Assembly (NCBI GenBank): GCA_018267365.1
Contig: JAFDYQ010000024.1
Coordinates: 1-64,000 of the forward strand
Source: Bacteroidota bacterium
GTDB lineage: Bacteria; Bacteroidota; Bacteroidia; Chitinophagales; LD1
Length of the DNA stretch: 64,000 nt
Direction of reading: 5' to 3'
In this document: in pieces, positions 35,552-45,548 of the stretch
Numbering within the stretch: the stretch's first letter is position 1
Layout: every line of letters begins with the position of its first letter
Program-made: the position numbers and the translations under genes
The notes under the pieces: model-generated
Database searches by the model: none
What the model saw: only the letters and a program-made list of their open reading frames with translations
Told to the model about the DNA's origin: nothing

Positions 35552-36496
35552 TTATAAAGAAGTTTCTACTGACTCTCTCTGAGTATCCGGGAGAGTCATT
35601 TTTTTGTCCCGGCTAAAGATGCGCAGAACGGAGTCTCTGGCTACGGCCAGCGAGCGGAAATAGCTACGCAGGATATCACGCACATAGCCGTCTTTATTGA
35701 ATTCATTATCCGGTAGGCCAAATGCTATCTGCTGTGTCGTATCCGGCTCATAGTAGGTGCCAAAGAGACGATCCCAGATGATAAAGGTTACGCCAAAGTT
35801 GCGGCCGTAGTGCTCAGGGTTTTTGCTGTGGTGTATGCGGTGCGCAGCCGGTGAGACGAGGATATAGCGGCCCAGCCAGCCCCAGTCAGAGTTGATCTGA
35901 GAATGCGTGAGCTTTTGGTGTGCCTGATGTACGAGATTGACCAGCAGATATGTCTCTGCCGGCACCCCCATCAGTACAAATACGATCATGGAGAAAAAGT
36001 CTGTCAGCACTCCTTCTGCGGCATGGCTGCGAAAAGAAGTCAGAATGGTCATATCCTCCGCAGAGTGATGAAAGCGGTGCAGCTCCCACACCCAGCCCAG
36101 GTGATGGCGGTAGTAGTGGATCACATAATCGCGGAGATCTGTGACGAGCAGCATGATAAAAAACTGCAGCGGCACACTAGGTATCGAGGCGATCAGATGA
36201 AAATTGACATGCTTCATCACCTGTCCGTAGATGAAGTAGAAGATGCCGGCATAAAAAAGCAGACCTGCTAACTGCGTTAACCCTGTAAGGAAAAACAGGA
36301 AAGAAAAAACGTCATTATGAAGCACCCGGCCACGCGTAGCGAGCTGGTACATAGATGACCGCCGCCATCCTACAGAGATAGCCTCGATGACCAGGCAGGC
36401 CGCAGTGACCCCTATGGTCAGGAGCATAGCCTGCCATGGGAAGTGGTCATAGTGCGCTACACTATTGAACTTTTGTATGAAGTAATCGAATAACAT
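35552..36496 (-). CDS. Sterol desaturase/fatty-acid hydroxylase family protein
   Basis: A 314-residue membrane di-iron oxygenase-like protein. The histidine clusters typical of the family are present: HYYRHHLGW, ELHRFHHSAED, HQKLTHSQINS and AAHRIHHSKNPEHYG, followed by FGVTFIIWDRLFGTYYEP. Four to five hydrophobic stretches precede or separate them (VTAACLVIEAISVGW, FLFFLTGLTQLAGLLFYAG). Such enzymes hydroxylate or desaturate sterols, fatty acids or carotenoids; the substrate here is not evident. It is of interest because a sterol-reductase-like gene lies 9 kb away, but the two are not linked in an operon. Confidence 0.88.
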   Translation of the reverse strand: MLFDYFIQKFNSVAHYDHFPWQAMLLTIGVTAACLVIEAISVGWRRSSMYQLATRGRVLHNDVFSFLFFLTGLTQLAGLLFYAGIFYFIYGQVMKHVNFHLIASIPSVPLQFFIMLLVTDLRDYVIHYYRHHLGWVWELHRFHHSAEDMTILTSFRSHAAEGVLTDFFSMIVFVLMGVPAETYLLVNLVHQAHQKLTHSQINSDWGWLGRYILVSPAAHRIHHSKNPEHYGRNFGVTFIIWDRLFGTYYEPDTTQQIAFGLPDNEFNKDGYVRDILRSYFRSLAVARDSVLRIFSRDKKMTLPDTQRESVETSL

Positions 36497-36585
36497 CTAC
36501 AGCATAAAAATAACCAATCCACTCCGCACAGTGAAATCATTTGATTTTGTGGGCGTTTAGGATTTTTCATACCTTGTCGCTAGCG

Positions 36586-38727
36586 ATGCAGCACACCCGC
36601 TCCGTGTGGAACCAGATGCCTATGGTCAGGCTCCTTTTGCCCTTTATGATGGGCATTGGTATTTGTATTGCCTCCTCTGCGCTACTCATACTATTTATTG
36701 CACTGCTGGTGCTATCTGTTGCATTTCTGATATGGACTAATCTGCTGAAAGATGTCGCTGCTGTCTACCGCTGGCGCTATGTAGCGGGTGCGAGTGTAGT
36801 GGCGATCATGCTCTCGCTGGGTTATACAGTGACCTGGCTCAATACAGATCCGACCGCACAGTGGGATATGTCGCATCTCGCAATGCCCGCTACTGAGTAT
36901 GAAGGCATCATCACCGAACCGCCGGTGATAAGGGAAAAGACTATCGGTGCCCTCGTCACTATCTCTGGCATCTCTACAGGTGATACCGTCATACCTGGCA
37001 GCGGTAAAGTGCTCGCAAGCATCGTGAGAAATGAAAAGAGCGAAGCACTGCACTATGGTGATAGGGTGACTTTCCGCGGAGCGGTAAAGGAGTATGACCT
37101 ACCGAAAAATCCTGACGAGTTTGACTACCGGCAGTATCAGGCGCTGCATCATGTCTATCATCGTGCCTATCTACAGCCGGGCACATGGAAAGTGATCGCA
37201 TCAAATGAGGGGAATGCATTGCTGTCTCGCATCTATGCTATCAGAGGTTACTTCCTTACGCTGATCAAAAAGCATGTGCACGGCGAAACCGAACTGGCCG
37301 TGGCCACCGCACTTACCCTAGGCTATCGCGACTATGTGACAGATGATGTGATGCAGGCCTACTCGGCCAGTGGTGTGCTGCATGTGCTGAGTGTATCGGG
37401 GCTGCATGTCGGGGTTATGTACTTTGTACTGAACCTGCTGCTCGGCTGGATGGATAAAAGACGCAGGACAGAGATTCTCAAAGGTTTAATCGTGATCACA
37501 GTGATGATCTTCTATGCTGGTCTCACAGGCCTCAGCCCACCTGTGCTGCGTTCGGTGTGGATGTTCTCACTGCTGGCTATCGCAAAGCTACTGGACCGTG
37601 ATGTGAGTATTTACAATGTACTGGGCCTATCGTGTTTTGTGCTGCTCGTGTGGGATCCATACTATCTCGCGGATGTAGGTTTCCAGTTGAGCTACATCGC
37701 TGTGGCGGGTATCGTATTGATCTATCCGCTATTCTTTGGTTTGATACCGGATACGGACATTGTCAAACGCAATGTACCCTACCTGACCCGCGCACTCAAC
37801 TGGCTCTCGCGCTGGACCTGGGGCCTGATCTGTGTCTCTCTCGCTGCGCAGCTCGCCACGCTACCCGTCAGCCTGCTCTACTTTCACAACTTTCCTTCCT
37901 ACTTCCTCCTGGCCAATCTCGCCGTTATACCTTTGAGCAACTTCGTCCTTGTAGCCGGCATGCTGCTCTTCTGCGTAGGATGGATACCTTATGTCTCTGA
38001 TGTAGTAGGTTGGCTTTTTGATCACCTGCTGATCTGGACCAATCAGGCAGTCCACACCATCGAGCATTTCCCCCACGCGATATCGCGGGGTATTATGGTC
38101 AGCACGCCGGAGATGCTGCTGCTGTATGTGGTGATCGGCCTCATAATCTGGTATGTGTTTGACAGGCGGGCTAAAGTACTGATAGCGGCGCTTTCAGCTT
38201 TGCTTATCGTTTGTACAGCTTTCTCTTACGATACTATTCGTAAGGATAACCTGCATGAAATATGCGTTTATTCTGTCAAGGGAAAGAAAGCTATCAGCCT
38301 GATCTCGAGAGGAGCTGTCGTTTATGATTTTGATACGGCCGTATACAATAATGACAAGACCATGCGCTATCACATACGTGACCACTGGTATGCCGATGGT
38401 GTGGAGCAAGAGGTTCCAATGGATAGTGCTAAAGATTGTATCACTTTACCCTATGGCAAAATCTACGCCGTGGAAGGCAAATGCCTTATGGTGATCGATA
38501 AGCCAGTCACTACACTACCTGCCAAAGCCATAGATGTAGACGTACTGGTAATCTCACATGGATACACCGGCACGATAGATGCGCTGCGGCAGTGCGCTCG
38601 CGCGGGAAAGATAGTTTTTGATACGTCCATCACCCCCTGGCAGCTAAAAAAGTGGAAAAAAGAGTGCGAGATGGTCCGTATTCCATATCACGACTGTGCG
38701 GAAAGGGCCTTTATACTTAAATGGTAG
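36586..38727 (+). CDS. ComEC/Rec2-family DNA-uptake channel protein
   Basis: About 713 residues, an integral inner-membrane protein. The N-terminal DUF4131-like soluble region (about 60-200) contains EYEGIITEPPVIREK and YGDRVTFRGAVKEYDLPKNP, followed by the competence domain with HVLSVSGLHVGVMYFVLN, GLTGLSPPVLRSVWMF and LWDPYYLADVGFQLSYIA. About ten membrane helices are seen. The C-terminal region (about 560-713) corresponds to the metallo-beta-lactamase-like part but lacks its HxHxDH signature, so it is degenerate or missing. It likely moves single-stranded DNA inward in transformation. The ATG at 36586 is preferred over a TTG at 36541. Confidence 0.88.
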   Translation: MQHTRSVWNQMPMVRLLLPFMMGIGICIASSALLILFIALLVLSVAFLIWTNLLKDVAAVYRWRYVAGASVVAIMLSLGYTVTWLNTDPTAQWDMSHLAMPATEYEGIITEPPVIREKTIGALVTISGISTGDTVIPGSGKVLASIVRNEKSEALHYGDRVTFRGAVKEYDLPKNPDEFDYRQYQALHHVYHRAYLQPGTWKVIASNEGNALLSRIYAIRGYFLTLIKKHVHGETELAVATALTLGYRDYVTDDVMQAYSASGVLHVLSVSGLHVGVMYFVLNLLLGWMDKRRRTEILKGLIVITVMIFYAGLTGLSPPVLRSVWMFSLLAIAKLLDRDVSIYNVLGLSCFVLLVWDPYYLADVGFQLSYIAVAGIVLIYPLFFGLIPDTDIVKRNVPYLTRALNWLSRWTWGLICVSLAAQLATLPVSLLYFHNFPSYFLLANLAVIPLSNFVLVAGMLLFCVGWIPYVSDVVGWLFDHLLIWTNQAVHTIEHFPHAISRGIMVSTPEMLLLYVVIGLIIWYVFDRRAKVLIAALSALLIVCTAFSYDTIRKDNLHEICVYSVKGKKAISLISRGAVVYDFDTAVYNNDKTMRYHIRDHWYADGVEQEVPMDSAKDCITLPYGKIYAVEGKCLMVIDKPVTTLPAKAIDVDVLVISHGYTGTIDALRQCARAGKIVFDTSITPWQLKKWKKECEMVRIPYHDCAERAFILKW

Positions 38728-38729
38728 TT

Positions 38730-39320
38730 TTAGCTTTTGAAATTCATCAACCGCGCCACGTATTTCCCTACGATATCAAACTCCAGATTGACCCTTGTGC
38801 CGGGCTTTACCTCATGGATATTAGTATGCTCATAGGTGTAGGGGATGATCGCTACCTTGAATCTATCCTCCACAGCATCAAAGGCCGTCAGGCTCACCCC
38901 ATTGATACAGATAGAGCCTTTCTCTACAATCATATTTTGCGCCGAAGGCTTGTAGCGAAACTCATACAGCCAGCTGCCGTTCTCATCTTTCACAGAGAGG
39001 CACTCACCCGTCTGGTCCACATGCCCCTGCACGATATGCCCGTCAAAGCGGCCATTGGCTGCCATGCAGCGCTCTATGTTTACCACCTGTCCTTCGCGCA
39101 GCTCGCCGAGGTTGGTCTTGCGCAGCGTTTCTTCTATCGCCGTGACGCGGTGACGGCCCGGTGCCAGCTCTACCACTGTCAGGCAGATACCATTGTGAGA
39201 CACACTCTGGTCTATCTTCAGCTCGCTACTGATGGGAGAGGAGACCCAGAGTTCGAGATTGCCTTTATCATGTGTGATGCTGGCGGCAGTACCTGTCGCC
39301 TCTATGATGCCAGTGAACAT
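38730..39320 (-). CDS. ribE: Riboflavin synthase
   Basis: A 196-residue enzyme that dismutates two 6,7-dimethyl-8-ribityllumazine molecules into riboflavin and a pyrimidine. Two lumazine-binding repeats are visible: residues 1-about 95 (MFTGIIEATG, SVSHNGICLTVVEL) and about 97-190 (GHIVQGHVDQTGECLSV, SICINGVSLTAFD), with the expected internal duplication. It ends 2 bp from the ComEC stop codon (tail-to-tail) and starts 4 bp beyond the stop of the 915-residue gliding-type protein, so it is probably translated from the same message. Confidence 0.95.
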   Translation of the reverse strand: MFTGIIEATGTAASITHDKGNLELWVSSPISSELKIDQSVSHNGICLTVVELAPGRHRVTAIEETLRKTNLGELREGQVVNIERCMAANGRFDGHIVQGHVDQTGECLSVKDENGSWLYEFRYKPSAQNMIVEKGSICINGVSLTAFDAVEDRFKVAIIPYTYEHTNIHEVKPGTRVNLEFDIVGKYVARLMNFKS

Positions 39321-39324
39321 TTGG

Positions 39325-42072
39325 TTATTTGCCTCTTATCAAATGGATAAAGCCACCTCCGTTTTTCTGTGGCAGTGGTTTGCGTACCTCGCCGCGCAGG
39401 CCCAGCTCCCAGTAGTAGCCGGAGTAGTAGTAGACACCCTCCGAGAGTGGCTGCCCGGATTTTTGATCTTTGCCGTCCCAGCGCAGCTCAGGGTCTGTGG
39501 TCTCAAATACCTTATCACCCCAGCGGGTAAATACTTTAAACTCAACCCTCGTGATAAAGCGGTATGGATGCCGTGGCGTGAAGAGATCGTTTGCTCCGTC
39601 TCCGTTGGGCGTAAAAGTGTTAGGTAGCTCATAGTTAGGGCAGTCATCTATACATACCCGGTTGACTTTGGGGCTTTCATTATTATGCCGGTCTACGGCT
39701 GTCACTACATAGCAGCCTGCTATATTCAGGTCCAGTATGTGATTATAGGTCGTATTGCCTATACCCGAGATCGAGTCTATCAGCGTCATGGCACCGGAGT
39801 CAGGCGCATAGTATATGCGGTATTTGATAGTATTGGAGGCACAGGAGTCTGTAAAGGTCTGCCAGCTCAGGTAGTTGATGTAGTAAAAGGTATCCGGCGC
39901 AGGATTGGTACAGTTATTTGTCACGACGACCTGTGGCGGACATGGCGGTATGGTGTCGATCGGTATGCCACATTTGACCTCAGACAAATTGATCAGTGGC
40001 TTTTTGATCAGGCTGCTGGTGTAGTGGCCATAGGCGCTCACATAGTAGCAGTAGATAGAGTCATTCGTGAGGCCCGTATCTATGAATGCCGGTGTACCGG
40101 TAGTAGCCACGTAGTGGAATACTGTGCTGCTCGTATCCCGCCTGTATATCTGAAATGTATCCTGAGTCCATGGTACACTGTAGTCCCATGTCAGTCGCAT
40201 CTTGCTATCGCTGGGATGCAGTTTCAGATAGACAGATGAGGCACTGCTGGTGCCGCCCACAGTATCACCGGTAGAGTAGAAGAGCACCTTATATGTGTAC
40301 GGCGTATCGGCAGTATTGAGCAGTGTGTCAGTATACATAGTATCTACCAGAGAGGCAAAGTCAGGGCGTGTCACTGTATTGATCAGTGTGCCGGCTCCCA
40401 TGGTATAGCCCGGATTGCGATACAGGTCAAACCGGTACGGCGGCGGATTGAGCACAGTATCCAACCCTCCGGCTCCGGCCTTGGGCCTGGTCCATTCCAC
40501 ATACATTTTGCCCAGAGATGGGTCTGTCTCCAGTACGCTCACATTCGTGATCACCGGCACGTCATAGGGCAGCGAGTCGCAGGTTTCATTTGATGGTACA
40601 CTTACTACCATGTCATATTCATACTGACCATTAGGCGACTTGCGTGAGAAGTGTGCTAGTATGCGGTAGCATAGCTCCTGCCCACCTACTGCAGACTGAT
40701 CCAGATAGGTAGTGTCAAATATTTTCTCTGCTATCATAGTGTAGCCGCGGCCTGCCAGGCCGGTCTCACAGTAGTCCGGTATAAATGGATTGCTGCCTAC
40801 CCGCTTCCATACTGAGAAGCCCCGGAACGTACTGATGCTATCGCACAGGTAGGAGTGCCAGGCCAGGCGCACCTTTTTGGATGCGATGGTAGAGTGCAGG
40901 TCCAGCGGTGGTGGCGGTATGACTTGTATATTGAATGTTTTGAGATCTACCAGCGGCGGATTGTAGTTGTCTGTGGCCTTGACCAGTACCTGATAGGGCT
41001 GGCTGCGTATGTCCTGGCACACCGTATTCCAGATCATGCGCCCGCTGGCAGCATTGCCCGGTGTCTGACTAAAGGTAGCCGGGCTGAGGCTATCGGGCAC
41101 CGCAAAGGGGCCCCCATAGGCAGAGAGCGTCACAGTCTGCGTCAGATCCGGATCGCTCCCTGAGAAATTGACCCGCAGCTGATCTCCGGCGCGGATGCAG
41201 GTATCCAGTACCTGCGCTACATAGGGAGGATTATTAGGGGAGTTATTGACTATGATCTGCATATCGCGGATGATCGTACTGAGCAGAAACTTTCTACGGT
41301 ACTCCCGCACTATGAATGCCACATTATAGATATTGGTCCGCTGGGGTACTGCCCACATGTACATACCGGTATGCCGGTCCAGTGTCTCTGTATCACCCAT
41401 CACATACGGATTAGTATACGGCGGAAAATAGCCCGGTACAGGGTTGCCCAGGCTCTGTAGCGGCACTATCTGTATGAAGTCCAGGCTATCACCATCCGGG
41501 TCATAGGCCAGCGGATTGTGCCAGAAGGTATCATTCACATTGGCAAAATCTATCGGAGGGTTGAGCAGGATAGGGGAGTGATTCAATCCTATATTCTGGA
41601 TATTAGTAGGGTAGAAGATCGTATCCTCCAGGTAAAACTGAATGCCTACAGAGTTGCCCGCATTGATATTTGCTATCCCATCATTCCGGTTTGGGTCGGT
41701 CATAGAGATCACATAGAAGTTATTGGGCGGCGATGGAGCACCGGGATAGGTATGCACACCTACATAAATATTCTTTTTAATGTCATTGCCCAGGGATTCA
41801 CCATTGTGATACCCGCGTGAGTTGATCGGCCCGTTGGTACGATACACTATATCGTCCGGGCTGCCATCGCCCCAGTGCAGCGGCAGGCTGTCACGGTCTG
41901 CCTGGATGCTGCTCTCCTTGGTATACGTGGTGATAGTAGCACGTATGGTATTGGATGCTATAAACTCATAGGTGATCTCGCCGGCGCGATTGTGCGTAGC
42001 AGATACGATGCCCGGCAGGAGAAATAAAGTCAGGAAGACGACCAGCGCAAATAGGAAGGCGCGTTTGTTCAT
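39325..42072 (-). CDS. Large secreted protein with gliding-motility-type (CHU_C, T9SS type B) C-terminus
   Basis: About 915 residues, exported. The ATG at 42072 gives a signal peptide (MNKRAFLFALVVFLTLFLLP ending SAT); an upstream TTG is less likely. The first half is rich in strand-like repeats and contains THNRAGEITYEFI and FNIQVIPPPP, typical of a large Bacteroidota surface family. Three fibronectin-III-like segments follow (RLAWHSYLCDSISTFRGFSV; YVEWTRPKAGAGG; RLTWDYSVPW). The last 90 residues (NTFTPNGDGANDLFTPRHPY, then RVEFKVFTRWGDKVFET and WDGKDQKSGQPLSEGVYYY) are the CHU_C domain that sends proteins through T9SS. It is probably a cell-surface or adhesin-like protein. Confidence 0.9.
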   Translation of the reverse strand: MNKRAFLFALVVFLTLFLLPGIVSATHNRAGEITYEFIASNTIRATITTYTKESSIQADRDSLPLHWGDGSPDDIVYRTNGPINSRGYHNGESLGNDIKKNIYVGVHTYPGAPSPPNNFYVISMTDPNRNDGIANINAGNSVGIQFYLEDTIFYPTNIQNIGLNHSPILLNPPIDFANVNDTFWHNPLAYDPDGDSLDFIQIVPLQSLGNPVPGYFPPYTNPYVMGDTETLDRHTGMYMWAVPQRTNIYNVAFIVREYRRKFLLSTIIRDMQIIVNNSPNNPPYVAQVLDTCIRAGDQLRVNFSGSDPDLTQTVTLSAYGGPFAVPDSLSPATFSQTPGNAASGRMIWNTVCQDIRSQPYQVLVKATDNYNPPLVDLKTFNIQVIPPPPLDLHSTIASKKVRLAWHSYLCDSISTFRGFSVWKRVGSNPFIPDYCETGLAGRGYTMIAEKIFDTTYLDQSAVGGQELCYRILAHFSRKSPNGQYEYDMVVSVPSNETCDSLPYDVPVITNVSVLETDPSLGKMYVEWTRPKAGAGGLDTVLNPPPYRFDLYRNPGYTMGAGTLINTVTRPDFASLVDTMYTDTLLNTADTPYTYKVLFYSTGDTVGGTSSASSVYLKLHPSDSKMRLTWDYSVPWTQDTFQIYRRDTSSTVFHYVATTGTPAFIDTGLTNDSIYCYYVSAYGHYTSSLIKKPLINLSEVKCGIPIDTIPPCPPQVVVTNNCTNPAPDTFYYINYLSWQTFTDSCASNTIKYRIYYAPDSGAMTLIDSISGIGNTTYNHILDLNIAGCYVVTAVDRHNNESPKVNRVCIDDCPNYELPNTFTPNGDGANDLFTPRHPYRFITRVEFKVFTRWGDKVFETTDPELRWDGKDQKSGQPLSEGVYYYSGYYWELGLRGEVRKPLPQKNGGGFIHLIRGK

Positions 42073-42223
42073 AAACCGCAAGTTAGCAAAATATAGACGG
42101 ATAAAATGGTTAAAAAGTAGCCTCCTGCGGATGAAAGAACATTGTCACGGGAGTGTCAGAGATGACAAACTTTCCTATGACTAGCTGTGAGGGAATGAAG
42201 GTGCGTATATTTTCAGTACCCCT

Positions 42224-42547
42224 TCACCTGCATATCACAAATGGAGTGCGATCTATGCCTTTCGCCCCCTTGGTCTGCAAGATATACTCCCCATCAGCCA
42301 GGGCGCTGAGATCAATATCCATATCCGGCTGAGGCATATCAGTGTATTGCCAGACTTTGTGCCCGGAGGCCGTATATATAGCTATCTCAGAAAAAACCTG
42401 TTTGGTAGAAAGATGTATGTGGTCACTGGCTGGAATAGGTGCATCCTTATTTGCTTCAAGGGTTTCACCCGGATAGGATCCCGCATGGGTCAAAAATGGC
42501 AAGAGGGTCATGCCAGCGGCCAGGAAATATAGGTTGCGTGTCTTCAT
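42224..42547 (-). CDS. Small exported protein with a T9SS-tail-like fold
   Basis: A 107-residue protein with a signal peptide (residues 1-22, ending LTHAGS). The rest (about 45-107) resembles a stand-alone sorting-tail-like beta sandwich: SEIAIYTASGHKVWQY, MDIDLSALADGEYIL and a final FVICR. It may be a mini-surface protein or the remains of a larger one. It lies 75 bp downstream of the adaptor gene on the same strand, so it may share its message. Confidence 0.55.
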   Translation of the reverse strand: MKTRNLYFLAAGMTLLPFLTHAGSYPGETLEANKDAPIPASDHIHLSTKQVFSEIAIYTASGHKVWQYTDMPQPDMDIDLSALADGEYILQTKGAKGIDRTPFVICR

Positions 42548-42622
42548 GCCTATAAAGATAATACAACCTTATAAAAGCAATGTTAAATATTAGCAGCAGT
42601 CAGGATCCGTGGTTTGAGCCAT

Positions 42623-43972
42623 TTACTTTCCACCACCCTTATACAGCTCCTTCTCGCTCACCACCTGGATCTTGTCACCATCCTCCAGCGTCTTGGATAT
42701 CAGCTTAAATGGCGCCTTGATCACCATGTCGCCCTCCTTGAGGCCAGAGGTGATCTCGATATTGGTAGCATCCTGTATGCCGGTGGTCACATTCACCATT
42801 TTGGCGGTTCCATTATTAGCTACGAAGACCACTTCCTGTACTTTCTTTTTGTCCTTCGTGTCACTATCCTCAGCACCGTCGCCTTTGCCGGCCAGATGCG
42901 TGCTGTCTTTCTTTTCGCGAGTGGTCACTGACTGTATGGGCACCGTCAGGATGTTATCCTTGCTATTGGTGCGAATATCTACAGTAGCAGACATACCGGG
43001 GCGGAAGGGGTACTTCAGCCTGCGGCCCTCTTCAGTCAGGTTGGCATACGATTCTTTCAGCAGCTTTACTTTGACCGAGAAGTTGATAGCCTGCGAGGTA
43101 GCCACTGTGGCTGTAGATGTAGAGCTGGAGTAGGCTATCTCGCTCACCACCCCCAGAAACTTCTTGCTCTGGTAGGCATCTACCTCTACGGAGGCGGTAT
43201 CGCCTACTTTCACCTTCAGTACATCGTTTTCGCTCACGTCTACCTCTGCCTGCATTCGGTCCAGGTCTGCTATGCGGATCAGCTCGGTCCCGGCCATCTG
43301 GGCAGTACCTACTACGCGCTCACCTAGCTTGACGCTGCATAGGGATATGATACCACTCATGGGCGCATAGATGCGGGTCTTTATCAGGTTGTCATTGGCC
43401 TGCTGGAGCTGCGCCTCGCTGCTATTCACAGCGTAGCGGGCTGCATTCCGCTGCTCCTGGCTGGTAGCCAGCGCAGTCTCGGCATTCTTCAGATTATTAC
43501 GCGCCATATCAAAATCCTGATCGGAGATGATCTTTTCATCGTGGAGTTGCTTCTGCCTGTTATAGGTGATCACTGCCTGATCATATAGTATCTTGTTATT
43601 CTTGGCAGTAGCCTCTGCTGCCATACGGTTGGCCCGCACCTGACTCACGCCGGCCTGGCTCTGTGTGACCACAGACTCATAGATCACAGGATTGATCTCC
43701 AGCAGCAGGTCCCCTTTCTTTACGCTATCACCTTCCTTGACCTGCAGCTTTATGATCTCGCCTGACACCTCAGAGCTGATCTTTACTTCTGTCTCTGAGT
43801 GTATTTTGCCGCTGGCTGTCACGGTCTCTATTATCGAGCGCTTTTGCGCCTTTTCTGCAGCCACATGCTCCCCGTCACCTTTGTGGAAGAGGCCATTTTT
43901 GCCACCTAGCACAGCTGCGAGTATGATGAGGGCTACGACACCTATTACTATCCAGACTATCTTCTTATTCAT
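42623..43972 (-). CDS. MacA/HlyD-type periplasmic adaptor of a tripartite exporter
   Basis: A 449-residue membrane-fusion protein. One N-terminal helix (KIVWIVIGVVALIILAAVLG) anchors it in the inner membrane. The biotinyl-lipoyl-like hairpin domain shows SGKIHSETEVKISSEVSGEI and LLLEINPVIYES; an alpha hairpin follows (about 95-215, with QKQLHDEKIISDQDFDMA), then lipoyl-half APMSGIISLCSVKLGERV and the beta-barrel VEVDAYQSKKFLGVVSEIAY. It ends with a K/S/D-rich stretch (THLAGKGDGAEDSDTKDKKK) inserted in the last domain. It is 7 bp downstream of the TolC-like gene. The ABC permease expected with a MacA-like adaptor is absent from the window. Confidence 0.9.
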   Translation of the reverse strand: MNKKIVWIVIGVVALIILAAVLGGKNGLFHKGDGEHVAAEKAQKRSIIETVTASGKIHSETEVKISSEVSGEIIKLQVKEGDSVKKGDLLLEINPVIYESVVTQSQAGVSQVRANRMAAEATAKNNKILYDQAVITYNRQKQLHDEKIISDQDFDMARNNLKNAETALATSQEQRNAARYAVNSSEAQLQQANDNLIKTRIYAPMSGIISLCSVKLGERVVGTAQMAGTELIRIADLDRMQAEVDVSENDVLKVKVGDTASVEVDAYQSKKFLGVVSEIAYSSSTSTATVATSQAINFSVKVKLLKESYANLTEEGRRLKYPFRPGMSATVDIRTNSKDNILTVPIQSVTTREKKDSTHLAGKGDGAEDSDTKDKKKVQEVVFVANNGTAKMVNVTTGIQDATNIEITSGLKEGDMVIKAPFKLISKTLEDGDKIQVVSEKELYKGGGK

Positions 43973-43979
43973 TCGGGTT

Positions 43980-45413
43980 TTAGTTTAGCGTGATGGGTTT
44001 TCCTTCGTAAAAGTCGAGCACTTTCACACTGAATATGTAATTGTATTTGGCCTGTACAGCGCTGCTCTGTGCACGTGACAGGTTTGACTTAGATATCTCC
44101 AGGTCATAGTTGGTAGCCAGGCCGGCACTATAGCGCTTATTGGCTGTCTCAAAAGCTCTCTCCGATGCCTCCAGCGCTTTGAGATTGGCACTGTATGTCT
44201 CGGCATTTCCCTTGGCATTGGCATAGCTCTGATAGATGTCTCGCTCCAGATTATTGCGCACTGTCTGGAGATTCAGCTTTTGCAGCTGCATCTGCAGTTT
44301 ACTATTGGCCATATTGGTCATACGCTGCCAGCTGCTGAGTATAGGCACGCTGAGGTTAAATGAAAACCCATTAGCAAGGTTGTTTTTAAACTGCGTAGGA
44401 AAATCTACCGACCGCGTGGAATAGGTAGTATAGGGGATATAACCCAGCTCTACCCCGGTAGGTGAGTAGATGACCTGCTGCTGGACCACCGCTGACCCCG
44501 GCTGGGTGGCCAGGTTAAACCAGTTGTCGTGTGTAAAGGCGCTGAGAGAGATAGTGGGGCTCAGGGCACCCTTGGCTATCTTCATGCTGTACATGGCGCT
44601 GGTCACGCGTGCCTGAGCTGCCTGTATAGTAGGCTGTGTGCCTAGTGCGTACTGATAGATGTCATGTGCGCTCACATTGTCAAAGGTCATCACCGAGCCT
44701 ACATTGATCTCCGGTGTGATGATATCAAAGGCCTGATCGTCCGGCAGCTGGAGGGCTATTTTCAGCGTGATGTTGGAGATCATTTCGGCATTTTTCTGCG
44801 TACTGAGCGAGGCCTGGTCGCGCGCCAGCTGCGCCTGAAAGTCATAGATAGATGACTCCGGCATCGTACCTGCGCGTATCTTGGCAGACTGCTGGTCCAG
44901 CTGATTTTGAGAGATGTCTACTTGCTTCTGTGCTACTTTCACCAGTTCTTTATTCACCACCAGCTGCAGGAAGATATTAGTCACATTCAGCACAGTATTA
45001 TTGACGGCGGCAGACAGGTCAAAGCTTGTAGCCTGCAGGTCGTATTTGTTCTTCTCTATATTATGTATCTGCTGCAAGCCTGTCCAGAGGTTGAGATTGC
45101 CCTGTATATTTGGCGAGAAGGATTGTGAGTTTTGCTTTACATAGTTATAGGTAGTAGGGTTGATCGAGTTGCCAAAGTTGAAATTATAGCTCGCATTGGC
45201 TGAGACGGTGGGTAGCAGAGCCAGCTTGCTCTGCAGGTAGTTATTCTTGCTCATCCGCTTGTACAGGTCGGCCTGCAGCACGGAGATGTTATTCTCTGAG
45301 GCATAGTGCAGGCACTCCTCCAGGGTCCAGAGTGTGCGTGTGGGTGCCGGCTGCTGTCCCATAGCCATGAGGAGCGGCATACACAAAATGACAAGGACAA
45401 GTAAACGTTTCAA
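43980..45413 (-). CDS. TolC-family outer-membrane efflux protein
   Basis: A 477-residue protein with a signal peptide (residues 1-19, ending MAMGQQP). Two TolC repeats of long helices are visible, each beginning with a WTLEECLHYASENN-type motif (LWTLEECLHYASENNISVLQ) and containing FSPNIQGNLNLWTG and LSVPILSSWQRMTNMANSKL. It forms the outer-membrane exit duct for the adaptor encoded 7 bp downstream. The gene leads the operon. Confidence 0.92.
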   Translation of the reverse strand: MKRLLVLVILCMPLLMAMGQQPAPTRTLWTLEECLHYASENNISVLQADLYKRMSKNNYLQSKLALLPTVSANASYNFNFGNSINPTTYNYVKQNSQSFSPNIQGNLNLWTGLQQIHNIEKNKYDLQATSFDLSAAVNNTVLNVTNIFLQLVVNKELVKVAQKQVDISQNQLDQQSAKIRAGTMPESSIYDFQAQLARDQASLSTQKNAEMISNITLKIALQLPDDQAFDIITPEINVGSVMTFDNVSAHDIYQYALGTQPTIQAAQARVTSAMYSMKIAKGALSPTISLSAFTHDNWFNLATQPGSAVVQQQVIYSPTGVELGYIPYTTYSTRSVDFPTQFKNNLANGFSFNLSVPILSSWQRMTNMANSKLQMQLQKLNLQTVRNNLERDIYQSYANAKGNAETYSANLKALEASERAFETANKRYSAGLATNYDLEISKSNLSRAQSSAVQAKYNYIFSVKVLDFYEGKPITLN

Positions 45414-45548
45414 CGCTGAAAAAATTTGGAGTCAAAAGTAATGATTTTAACAACGAATACAGACCGATAATATTGGGCGGCTCACCGCTATAGTGGCCCG
45501 GAATGACATCATTCATATGAGCAAAAGATAATATTATACGCACGGCGT

